Shown piece after piece: positions 56,401-64,000 of a DNA stretch of 64,000 nt (the stretch's first letter is position 1; each line of letters opens with the position of its first letter). The position numbers and the translations under genes were made by a program. Where the stretch lies: assembly GCA_917880885.1 (NCBI GenBank), contig OU862934.1, forward strand, positions 32,658,734 through 32,722,733, given 5' to 3'. The notes beneath the pieces are model-generated. The model was not told the origin of the DNA. It searched no databases and saw nothing but the letters and a program-made list of their open reading frames with translations. The stretch comes from Limnephilus marmoratus. Lineage: Eukaryota; Arthropoda; Insecta; Trichoptera; Limnephilidae.

Positions 56401-59400
56401 GGCTTTCGTTGAAGGAGACTAGATTGACATTGACCCCCGGATTCCTACCCACCCCTCATACCTTTTTCCTTCCCATAACTTGTTACATAAAAGTTTCTGT
56501 AACAAGGTGTGTGCACCCTCTTACACACACTTTATTTATAGTTTCGGTGTGTGGCACCTCTAGTGCTTGCCCATTGACATTTGGGCATTGGTAATATTGC
56601 GAGCCCTGCAATATTTTTTAATGCAACAGTTGCTGATCCTGGACAAATTCAAATCAGGAGATTTGAAAAGAGAACTCCTCATTCTTTGAGCAGCCACAGG
56701 TGACCACGGCCACCGTCCCTGTGGCGGCTCGACGTAATCAAATAGTAATAGTTCGCCATTATTTTAACAACATGTGAAGATTGATATATCCGCGCCCATC
56801 AGCGGCATCCATCATTGAGGACCATCAGGACAATCATTCAAATCCTGGATCAGCAGCGGAGTACCGTGGGAGCCCATTATTTCTGATGGATTAAAACTAC
56901 ATCCAGCATCTGCAGACGCAGACAACACAAGACCTTCCGACTACACCTGGAGCCAGAGGTGCTCGCAGAGATTGGCCGTCATCAACATAGTCGGCTGGCT
57001 GGCAACTGCCCTTGGACGGGACATCGCTGGGAAACCGCGGGACTGGAGGCCTGATTCGTCGCTCCAGCCTGCCGTTCAGCACATGTCAGCAGCGGAGGGA
57101 GCTTCTGTTCTCTGACAGAACTTCATATCTTTCCTTTCCTAAAAAGACCCTCCGCACAGCATCCCCAAAGATGACAGGCATTCCTGTGAGAAGCTAAGGA
57201 ATAAAGATAGTAAAAAATGTGAAATTTAACTGGTTTTTCGTATGTTTTCAGATACTTCTAGTAGCGAAAGAGTTCTTATTGAAGACATTAAAAGAATTGA
57301 AAGATCTCTCTAGTAAAGTTACTTCTCAAACTATCAGAGAAATGGATGAAAAGCATCTAGAAATAATGACAAACAGTCCCAACACCATGACAAATAAAAA
57401 TATATTTGACAATAGGTAATCAAATTATGTATTTTTCTCTTAAGTTGGTATATACCATAGAAAATTGAAACAAAGCAAAATAGAAACTTTCGCAGCCAAG
57501 ACCTAGACAAACCTCACCCCCATGAACCCGGGCAACCCTGCTAACTCACCAAACGTATCGAACCACTTGAGGTGACCTGTAACAGGGGTATGGTTGTCCA
57601 ATAAATGGTTACCGAGGCGGCGGTACCCATACTTGCCTCCTAAATTGGAAATTTACACCTTTTCGTACACAGGGACACGCAAATATCCGATACTCATGTC
57701 GTAATTAACTTGTCATACAGGTTGATTAATTTTTGGGTTCTTATGCCATGATGCGCTTCTTTCTTTAACCAACGTTTCGTACAGCGTCACAGTGTAAAAA
57801 AACGTTTACTAAAATTGAAAATTCATGTGTCCCATATGAATAAAAATCAGATATGTTTGTCTGAGACAACTATTTATGTTACAAATAAATTCTTTAGAAC
57901 TTTGTAATCATTCAAAAAGATAGCAGCCAAAATATGGGAAAATTTTGTTGAAAATAATGTTGTTAATTTTTAATTTGGATATTGACAAAATTGACGTAAA
58001 ATAATTAATTCCCAATGGCCGAGTTGGTTAAGGAGTTGTCCCGGTAAAACAGAGATCCTGGGTTCGATTCCCAGTTGCAACTGTTACTTTTTTTATTTTT
58101 ATATATCTTGTTCTGTTTCATGTTTCATTTAGATTTATTAGTATGTATTATCTTCTTATTCAATTATTAATTTTTTTGGTTTTTCCAGTGTTTGGTATGA
58201 TAACGAACAGGCAATTGACACTAGAAAAATGCTAGCAGTGGTAGTGACCATTTGCAAAAATGTAACAGCTATTGCGGACTACATTTTTGGATTTAAAATC
58301 ATAGACAATTTGAAAATATACACCGCTGAAGAATTGACGACAATTCTGCCATTCTGTTGTGAAAATGTTGAAAAAAGTGGGACAAATGAATCACTTGTAG
58401 ATTTGTTTATTGAAATTTGTAAAAAGATTGGATATATTGTAAGTACATAAAATTTTATTACACTTTATGCTAGCTTTACACTCATAAGTAAAATTTACGA
58501 CTTTACATAAGTTTTTGACAAGTTACTCACAGGAGTGTTTACGTATGCATCCAACTTGTAGTAATTAATGCTCACGAAAGTTCAACCTGTGTAAATGCTC
58601 ATGCGACCGTTTAAATCTGTAAATTTATTTACGGTAAGATGGCTTCCTGTCAACAACGATCTGCTACTGTCAAATCTACGCGAATTTGTCAATAAAGGCG
58701 AAAAGGTCCAAATAAAGTGTTGAAATAGAATTTGGCTTTAATTAAACAATTCTCCACACGCTTTTGTGCTGTCAAAGGCGGAAAGTAATGGAGTTCTTTC
58801 ATTTTATATGAATTACAGCTACCTAACAGTAACCGACTTTGAATTCAAATACGCATTGTTAAAAACAAAAAAAAATTGAGATTAGAAAGGATTGGACTGA
58901 CATTTGAATAGAAGGATGCTCATTTTCAGAAAACTTAAATAAGTGGAAATAAATTCTGGTTTTATAGGAAAAAAATCCTACAAAACCAACTGTATATTAA
59001 CTTTTGACATCTCGCAACGGCCCATTTTGGTACATTTCCTGCATCAAGTCTCTCAATTTATCAAACTGATTTTATAAGCTGTGAGAAGGTTGGAAGTTCG
59101 CACAGACGCGATTAGACCTGTCAAAAATCTCACAAAAGAACAACTTCTGTAACTTGCTATAAATTACGTTAAGTGACTTTTGGTGTCGTTTACATTGGTA
59201 ATATATCGCTTACGTGAGCGATTTACGGGAAAAAACTTGAGAGTGTAAAGCTAGCGTAATGCTTATTTTGTTAAAATTATGAAAAAAGTACTTACCTGCT
59301 CTAATTTTATTTTTTTTTTTAGGGATGTGCACATCTATTTCCCGGTCTTCTAACTTCAATATCTATGGTTTTAAAGCACAGTATAAAAAGAATAGACAAT

Positions 59401-62400
59401 AAATCCATCATATATAGCAAAACATTGATTCTTTTAAAGGAGATGGTGTTGTTACGACCAAACGTAAGAGTTTTAATGGAGGTTTTAAATGTTTTGAAAC
59501 ACCTTTCTACTAATAAAAAGTTTTTAAATAGCCTGTGCAACAATTCTGATGATTCTGATATGGTAGCTGATTATTCTCAAGGAGTAGCATTGTATAATTC
59601 TGGTAAGTCGAAAAAAACTTATTTTTATTTATCTATTTCTCCTTCCAGTCTCTGGTATATATTGACTGTTATATTTCTTAAATATGCTTTTCTTTTTTTA
59701 CATTAACTCCACACTCCTATGTCATCTTTGAAGATGCTGTGTGGAGGGTCGTTTTGAGGAGAGGAAGGATTGAACACATTGTAGGAACATATTGTAGGAG
59801 GGAGGAAACACAGAGGCTGTGCTGTTAAACTCAAGAACGAGTCGTAGAAACGACCCGTCCTCATGGGACTAGTGTCAACCGTGTACATATGTTGGGCGTG
59901 TGTTTGGCGTGTTTCTCGACTATGCACCAGTGCCGAGGGAATCAATGATGCTATTTCCTCGGAGCATCTTCTCAAATAGCGGTCAGAACCTTTGGTTTCA
60001 TAGAGACGTACATTTTAACTCTTTTTTATTGTATTTTCGTTTGAATATGTACATAGCATGGTATTTTCTCTTTCCAATACCGTTTAGATCATATTTCTCA
60101 CTATAATAGTAAGGGAGACACAAGCCTGAGGAGTTAGTTATTTGAGTTAAGTTATTGATATGACTTTCTAAACCCCCTGAGCCTTCTTCCTATCAACATT
60201 GGCAGTGGTACATTGGCAGCGTAGATTAATTGATGTTTTTTTTATCTTCTTCACATTTCCTACAGCTATTATCACAATTGACTCTTTCCATTTCTTCACT
60301 CCAGATACCTGCTTCCTACAAGTGCTCTGCTGTCACATAGAAGTGTGGGTTGTGAACCACCACCTAGAAAATCAAATGCCCGGACTGTTCAACTTAACCA
60401 GAGGAGTTTTAGCACTTTGCCACAGTGCTAGTCACCTGTCTGTAGGTTGGGCAACCCCCAACATAAACAATAAGTAAGAACTTTATTACATAAACAAAAC
60501 AAAAAAAAAATGTTTTGTGAACAGTAGACCACATCGCGCAAATGTGTCCATTATGGAAAAGCTAGGTATCCACAATAGACTTTCAACTAACTGTCTACAA
60601 TGTATCTTAACTTTTTCCACGCGATCGTAACAACAGTTGATACGGCAAAAAGCCATGCCTCACACGCGCCCGTATCAGCCCTTGTTACGCTAACTTCGGC
60701 TGCCGATATCACAGCACTCCTATGTCACAGTTTTTTTTCCCGCTTGCTATTCGATTGATTCGTGTAACTATCACGATGCTGACATCTTCAGGCATATTTC
60801 TAAACTAAAATTGTATTTCGTAAGGAACATCTATAACCAAGTGAATGTATCCCTGTGCCTTTGAGTGCCATAGTTCACAATTTAGTCGACAGATGGCGCT
60901 AGTAGTAAATCGCAGTTTGCGCATGCGATTCAGATTGACCATATTGGACAAGCGTCGAAAACATTTATTGTCGAGATCGCGCGTATTCTAAACGCTTGTT
61001 TGTGTTGTGAAACTGTGATTTTGACTTTATTACCATCTACAAAAAAGGTGATAAACTCAAACCAGCAAATTACAGGCCTATAAGTTTGACTAGTATCATC
61101 TGCAAAACCATGGAAAGGATAATAGTGGACGAGATACGCTCGTTCTTGAACAAACTTAACATAATCTCAATCAAACAACATGGATTTGTGCCAAAAAGAT
61201 CCACAATTACCAATCTCATTCTTAACATAGATTACTGGACAAACGAGTGGGACAAACGGATTCCCACTGACATAATTTATCTCGACTTTGAGAAAGCCTT
61301 CGATACTGTTCCAACCAATAGACTGTTGGCTAAACTTAAATTCCTAGGCATAAGAGGACGACTTCTCGAATGGATCAAATCCTTCCTCACTGAGAGAAAG
61401 TTACAAGTTCGAATTGGCAACCAACTGTCATCTGAGCGAAACGTGACCAGTGGTGTCCCTCAAGGATCAGTTCTCGGTCCAGTTCTGTTTATTTTGTACA
61501 TCACGGACCTGCACAATACAGTAAAATCAGACTCCAGCTGCTTCGCAGATGATACAAAATTCTATGCCAACCCACTCACACATCACGACCAACTGCAAAA
61601 CGATCTAAATGAAATATATCAATGGACAAACGATTGGCTTCTAAAACTCAATGTCGAAAAATGCACTGTCCTACATTTTGGAAAAACTAACCTTACACTT
61701 GCATACAAACTTAATGGAACGCCACTAAAAGCAGTGACACTACAACAAGACTTAGGAGTTACCATATCACAAGATTTAAAATGGGAACCGCACATCGCTG
61801 GGATTGTGAAAAGAGCAAACTCACTAACATATTTAATCAGGAAAGCATTCCTTCACCTAACACCGGACATGATGTTAAAAATATACAAAACATATGTGCG
61901 ACCTCTCCTGGAATATGCTTTCCAAATATGGAGTCCTTACTTCGCAAAGGATATAAATCTGATAGAGGGAGTACAGAGACGTTTCACTAAAAAGATCGGC
62001 GATATGAAGATAGACTCAAGGAATTAAGATTACCAACCTTAAAAGATAGAAGAGAAAGGGGTGACTTGATCGAGACCTTCAAATTTTTATCTGGACACTA
62101 CAGCCCTGGCATCCAAGGAATCTTCACTACTAGTAAAAATATAATTCTCCGTGGACACTCGAAAAAAATTACCAAAACGCCTTTTGCATCTAATCCTAGA
62201 AAACACTTCCTTGCAAATAGAGTGGTGGATGCTTGGAACAAACTCCCACAACATGTCATCGATGCAACTAACATAAACCAACTTAAAGCTCTATTGGATT
62301 CATATTTGGAGAGAAAAAAGGACTAGGTAACTAAATTAGGACTGAAAATTAAAATCAACTGTCAAACTATTGTGAAATTAGATATGAGCGCATCAGCAGA

Positions 62401-64000
62401 ATGCTGCCTGCTCATTATATAATAATAATAATAATATTATATGACAAAATTTATTCGTTTCGTGTTATTTTTAAGTGTTGAGTTTTAGAACTTGTTTATA
62501 CAAATTAATAATAATAAGTGATTGAGGTACCACTTGTGTCTATCAACGCAGTGTCCTGAGTACAAGCACGCGGATAAATGGCGCCGCCTTTAAGATAACA
62601 TGGGTATGTTTTTTGTATGGAATTTAATGTTTTTGTTTTTATAAACATCTAGGAGTGTTTACAGACGACGATTTGGTTTCAAATTGTAGATAATAATCTC
62701 ATCTGTTTATATAGTATGATAAATCATGCCATAATATGCTGTAATTTGACATAAAATTGGATGGATAGGTATTTGACATATGACATATACATGTACCGCA
62801 TATGGGTATTGAAAAAATGGAGTAGTTCAAAGCGGGGAAAAGGTTAAGAAACTGAGGACTCCAACTTGAAGAAACTCATAGTCACTGGCAAAATGTTTGT
62901 CAGAAGAAGTAGCGGAAGGTCACCGCAGCGTTGGAGGGACCAAGTATCACTGGCGTTCGGTGCTAGGGTGTCCTTGACTCTCCACGCAGCGCAGAACTGC
63001 GAGGAGTGTGGAGCCTTATCCATCATGGAAATTGGAGTAGGGGTCACGATCGATCTTGGCACACACTCCTTGCCTCGTTCACATTCATACATCGTCTCAT
63101 ACATGCTCTTCTATTATTCCGACTCTTGACACGGCCCAACTCAAGTATCTGATTCACTTGATCGTGCCATGTCTTCCTCGGGCGTCCCCGACTTTTTCTA
63201 CCATTCGCATTTACGTCATATATTCTCCTTACACTCCTTTTCTTGTTCATTCGCTCGGCATGCTCAAACCATCTGAGCGTCCCTTTCTTATCACTTACAT
63301 CAGCCTTGCATTCTTTGCGGATCTCCATATTTCTCACAAGATCGTACATGTTTTTAGCACACATACGCCTCAAGGATCTGATTTCTACAGCACTCGGTCT
63401 ACTTTCATTCTTCCTCTGCCAGTTCCATGCCTCACTGCCATACATCAGGGTAGGTACCAGCACTCCATTATAGACAGCTAGCTTCACTTTTTTGACAGTT
63501 TTTTGTTGGCGCCGACGGCGTTCAGTCCTCCATTAATGGAGTTACCTGCAATTACCCTTCTTTCAATATCTCTATCAGCCTTCCCATCACTCATACACAT
63601 ACTTCCCAAATAAACAAACTCATCCACCTGCTCCAAGTATTCATCATTCACAACTATGTTGCACATTGTTTTCATACAGAGAGAGTGCAGGTAGGTACCA
63701 TAATATTTTTTAAAAAAAGCAAATAAGAAAGTCCAAATAATTTCACATTTGAAAAAAGAATCGTTTTTGAACCATCAAAACAGTCACCATTTTGAACCAG
63801 GGACGGAATGTACAAACAAATTTGCAGATGGATAAAATATATGGTACTTTTTTGGATGCAAGGTCTACTGTTCACAGTACTGCTAGTAAAAAGTTTGGTA
63901 GATATCTTAATCCAGGTGTAACAAACCTTTTTTTGTCATAGATGCTGTTGTTATGTTCGAGTGTTCCAGTGCATGATGGTTTGCCTGCACAGGTGTGCTC
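47366..64000 (+). CDS. ATRIP: ATRIP (ATR-interacting protein; mus304-type), gene continues past window edge
   Basis: Exons: 47366-47495, 50150-50973, 51173-51273, 53066-53199, 54097-54392, 57252-57415, 58189-58438, 59323-59602 and 60305-60473, with a probable tenth from 63942 to the edge. All introns are GT-AG with matching phases; the nine clear exons give about 782 codons. ATRIP recruits the ATR kinase to RPA-coated single-stranded DNA in the nucleus. The acidic N-terminal stretch DDDDIWGDGNDEILLLASQV matches the ATRIP checkpoint-recruitment (RPA-binding) motif. It is followed by a coiled coil (about residues 225-335) with FCKGEVSILRTQIKNSQSQ, close to the human K-GEI-ILRD-L segment. The rest is helical, as expected for the ATR-binding part. 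Five 14-residue tandem repeats sit just before the coiled coil. Confidence 0.88.
47626..48328. mobile_element. MULE-like element with long terminal inverted repeats
   Basis: Arms of over 200 bp (47645-47860 and 48110-48328) are nearly perfect inverted copies, including tggctttggggcggcggaaa and its complement. It is flanked by perfect 8-bp duplications GGGTCGTT (47618-47625, 48329-48336). The outer end unit GGTAAWTATCGGTTCGG is doubled on the left. No transposase. It lies in ATRIP intron 1. Confidence 0.8.
48568..49358. mobile_element. Hairpin element carrying a LINE fragment
   Basis: Terminal arms of about 85 bp (tggattgacattagcgtgag at both ends, inverted) enclose an internal hairpin (48694-48735 with 48810-48850) and a minus-strand LINE C-terminus (48870-49290; TSFGQRNNKFHAMKLYNALP) of the 15.4-kb family. 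A half arm recurs at 49800-49875. Confidence 0.65.
50150..50973 (+). CDS. ATRIP: ATRIP exon 2: acidic motif, tandem repeats, coiled coil
   Basis: It starts NLLPDDDDIWGDGNDEILLL, the candidate RPA70-binding acidic motif. At 50461-50670 it carries five 14-residue repeats of the type TVIEQSVSNxNxxG. A charged coiled coil follows (LMRELRIAKAANDKLRHEHE onwards), ending IEFK in phase 0 at AAG|GTGAGT. Confidence 0.9.
51173..51273 (+). CDS. ATRIP: ATRIP exon 3: end of coiled coil
   Basis: It encodes TLEESNLKERCRLLENSKIK and then LTEPVAATRSKWP. It continues the heptads of exon 2. Phase 0 in, phase 2 out at AG|GTATTT. Confidence 0.85.
51274..53065. other. ATRIP intron 3, nothing recognised
   Basis: AT-rich sequence with a short GC-rich patch at 51310-51400. 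No repeat border or exon recognised. Confidence 0.45.
53066..53199 (+). CDS. ATRIP: ATRIP exon 4
   Basis: It reads SFSQKMNNTINHTRSDHSEM then GGTQTECVNLLRLKTNTVC. GTQTE-type words also occur in this position in other ATRIP proteins. Phases 2 in and 1 out join both neighbours. Confidence 0.8.
53493..53907 (-). mobile_element. Short LINE-derived element, near complete
   Basis: On the minus strand AATTTGGTAGGTGGATATGG to gccctcaggggcctcctgtg, in the same order as the 41.5-kb copy. Confidence 0.78.
54097..54392 (+). CDS. ATRIP: ATRIP exon 5
   Basis: It encodes RYPILEEIPKSFFQYTPIKK through LELNIVYGDVLKLMDISEDG to LAVEYSLR. After acceptor tttcag it enters in phase 1 and leaves in phase 0. It is a mostly helical segment without a named motif. 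Confidence 0.83.
54466..55015 (-). mobile_element. RTE-like LINE 3' end
   Basis: The minus strand reads LMYGSEAWNWQRKDESRLNA, RRMCGKIMYDRGR, GTLRWFGHVERMNEERSVRR and GRRSRGHPRKTWHDQVN, the C-terminus of an RTE/BovB-like reverse transcriptase with its usual lmYGsE and G-hv-Rm words. 5' truncated, in ATRIP intron 5. Confidence 0.82.
55112..55425 (+). mobile_element. Full-length tRNA-derived SINE
   Basis: A head with A box (gtggttgagtggttaaga) and B box (ggttcaaatcacgg) resembles a Ser/Leu-type tRNA. The body follows (tatcaccctggcgaaaaac to tgggactcttgtgcggtatt) and an A/T-rich end. Many body-only copies lie elsewhere in the window. No cloverleaf acceptor stem. Confidence 0.72.
55711..56431 (-). 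mobile_element. LINE 3' fragment inserted in the short element
   Basis: Oligo(T) then the complement of the LINE tail, followed by coding remnants (LVSFNESHLPNRTSINMLGV, GSHLLPGATKYLKK). Frameshifts relative to the 36-40 kb copy are present. The flanks share acatt. Confidence 0.75.
56481..57117. mobile_element. Solo LTR
   Basis: A 637-bp insertion beginning TGTTACATAAAAG and ending TCTCTGACA, the TG...CA form of LTRs. Flanks are TAACT and GAACT (4 of 5; the host consensus is GAACT). It contains tttatttatag as a possible TATA region. No coding frame. Confidence 0.6.
57252..57415 (+). CDS. ATRIP: ATRIP exon 6
   Basis: It begins ILLVAKEFLLKTLKELKDLS and reaches NKNIFDNR. Phase 0 in, phase 2 out. 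The preceding 2.9-kb intron holds a RTE-like fragment, a tRNA-derived SINE and a nested LINE/LTR stack. Confidence 0.83.
57489..57645 (-). mobile_element. Short LINE-derived element, 5' part only
   Basis: The minus strand starts CAATTTAGGAGGCAAGTATG and stops after ggtctaggtcttggctgcg. Confidence 0.7.
57820..58165 (+). mobile_element. tRNA-like SINE copy with upstream sequence
   Basis: 58013-58085 has an A box (tggccgagttggttaagg) and B box (gggttcgattcccag), but its first and last seven bases do not pair, so it is not a tRNA gene. The preceding 180 bp match 22622-22800. Confidence 0.65.
58189..58438 (+). CDS. ATRIP: ATRIP exon 7
   Basis: It reads SVWYDNEQAIDTRKMLAVVV, TICKNVTAIADYIFGFKIID and ends IEICKKIGYI. 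Phase 2 in, phase 0 out before GTAAGT. The helical repeat-like character fits the C-terminal half of ATRIP. Confidence 0.83.
58468..59256. mobile_element. MITE with TGCTAGCTTTACACTC ends
   Basis: Inverted ends TGCTAGCTTTACACTC and GAGTGTAAAGCTAGCG, flanked by TA; 789 bp, no long ORF. It fills ATRIP intron 7 almost completely (58439-59322). Confidence 0.72.
59323..59602 (+). CDS. ATRIP: ATRIP exon 8
   Basis: It begins GCAHLFPGLLTSISMVLKHS and continues LLKEMVLLRPNVRVLMEVLN to VALYNS. Phase 0 in, phase 1 out at G|GTAAGT. Leu-rich paired helices suggest alpha-solenoid structure. Confidence 0.83.
59697..59985 (-). mobile_element. LINE 3' fragment
   Basis: Oligo(T), LINE tail complement with the hairpin lost, and C-terminal coding remnants (HSRETRQTHAQHMYTVD). 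Heavily decayed; ATRIP intron 8. Confidence 0.7.
60305..60473 (+). CDS. ATRIP: ATRIP exon 9
   Basis: It encodes DTCFLQVLCCHIEVWVVNHH and LFNLTRGVLALCHSASHLSV. Reading straight on meets TAA just past AATAA|GTAAGA, whose strong donor consensus argues that the exon ends at 60473 in phase 2. If the donor is not used, the protein would end here as NINNK. Confidence 0.75.
60606..62606. repeat. Second copy of the 29.2-kb repeat, split by a LINE
   Basis: 60606-61023 and about 62445-62606 match the reverse complement of 29183-29757 (aactttttccacgcgatcgt; ggtaccacttgtgtctatca). The split lies at the gaaactgtgatttt word. Confidence 0.75.
61024..62440 (+). mobile_element. 5'-truncated CR1-like LINE
   Basis: The frame from 61026 reads YKKGDKLKPANYRPISLTS, IYLDFEKAFDTVP, GVPQGSVLGPVLFILYITDL, catalytic FADD and KTYVRPLLEYAFQIWSP. 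It shifts frame near 62000 and continues at 62066-62326 (NRVVDAWNKLPQHVIDA). The 3' tail is (ATA/TAA)n. Confidence 0.85.
62862..63035 (+). mobile_element. Small LINE coding fragment
   Basis: The plus strand reads KKLIVTGKMFVRRSSGRSPQ then RWRDQV, similar to the GRP-x-x-RW-x-D end of RTE-like reverse transcriptases. Decayed. Confidence 0.5.
63052..63690 (-). mobile_element. RTE-like LINE 3' end
   Basis: The minus strand encodes VDEFVYLGSMCMSDGKADRD, IERRVIAGN, a frameshift, then YNGVLVPTLMYGSEAWNWQR and GRKSRGRPRKTWHDQVNQI. It covers more of the C-terminus than the 54.5-kb copy. ATRIP intron. Confidence 0.82.
63942..64000 (+). CDS. ATRIP: Probable next ATRIP exon, cut by window edge
   Basis: A good acceptor (polypyrimidine run, then tcatag) precedes an open stretch. 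In phase 2, as exon 9 requires, it reads KCCCYVRVFQCMMVCLHRC with no stop; phase 1 hits TGA. It is too short to identify by similarity. Confidence 0.4.
   Translation, partial: MLLLCSSVPVHDGLPAQVC

Larger units (their letters stand above)
55477..57180 (+). mobile_element. Short LINE-derived element split by a LINE fragment and a solo LTR
   Basis: CAATTTGGGAGGCGGGTATG at 55477 runs to cactcctggacaca. It is broken by a minus LINE fragment, continues tgacccccggattcctaccc at 56432, is broken again at 56480 and ends aagaccctccgcacagcatc. The consensus order is preserved across both breaks. Confidence 0.75.

Noticed and set aside
58013..58085. tRNA gene
   Set aside because: A and B boxes are good, but the acceptor ends do not pair and the unit with its upstream 180 bp is repeated at 22.6-23 kb; it is a SINE.
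62066..62326. Separate small gene
   Set aside because: It is the frameshifted continuation of the CR1-like LINE that starts at 61024.

Overview
This is arthropod nuclear DNA, most likely from an insect. The genes have GT-AG introns, the protein genes are intron-rich, and most of the window is transposon-derived. Several repeats (Helitron-like ends reading CTAG(T), a Dong/R4-type element in a TAA tract, many acctac/gtaggt words) look lepidopteran, but the order is not proven. Three conserved host genes are readable exon by exon, and their splice phases agree throughout.

Region 1 (1-19.5 kb, + strand) holds the 3' part of a roughest/kirre (NEPH-family) cell-adhesion gene. Fourteen coding exons (4875-17538) encode Ig domains 3-5, one membrane helix and a cytoplasmic tail ending in the PDZ ligand Thr-His-Val. 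The 5' part lies upstream of the window. About 200 bp after the stop begins a seven-copy degenerate repeat array (about 17.72-18.48 kb) in which most copies can form the same small hairpin. Region 2 (18.5-30.2 kb) has no recognisable host gene and consists of MITEs, Helitron-like elements and LINE fragments.

Region 3 (30.2-46.8 kb, - strand) is a complete IFT57 gene: seven coding exons, 376 codons, with a poly(A) signal at 30223. Its 9.4-kb fourth intron contains a Dong/R4-like retrotransposon in a (TAA)n tract, a full-length endonuclease/RT LINE inserted in the tail of that element, and a 5'-truncated LINE with an 87-nt oligo(T)/poly(A) tract. Region 4 (47.4-64 kb, + strand) is an ATRIP (mus304-type) checkpoint gene, divergent from IFT57 across 593 bp. 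Nine exons are clear, a tenth is probable, and the gene runs off the right edge. A near-consensus RFX X-box lies 124 bp upstream of the IFT57 ATG.

The three genes have unrelated jobs: cell adhesion (Rst), ciliary transport (IFT57) and DNA-damage signalling (ATRIP). The rest is a deeply nested repeat landscape. It includes an abundant short family that looks like an internally deleted form of the resident LINE, hAT-type MITEs with perfect 8-bp target duplications, Harbinger-like MITEs with TTA/TAA duplications, a MULE-like element with arms over 200 bp, a solo LTR, tRNA-derived SINEs and a decayed hAT element carrying exon-like GC-rich sequence. All family assignments are by eye; no database search was possible.
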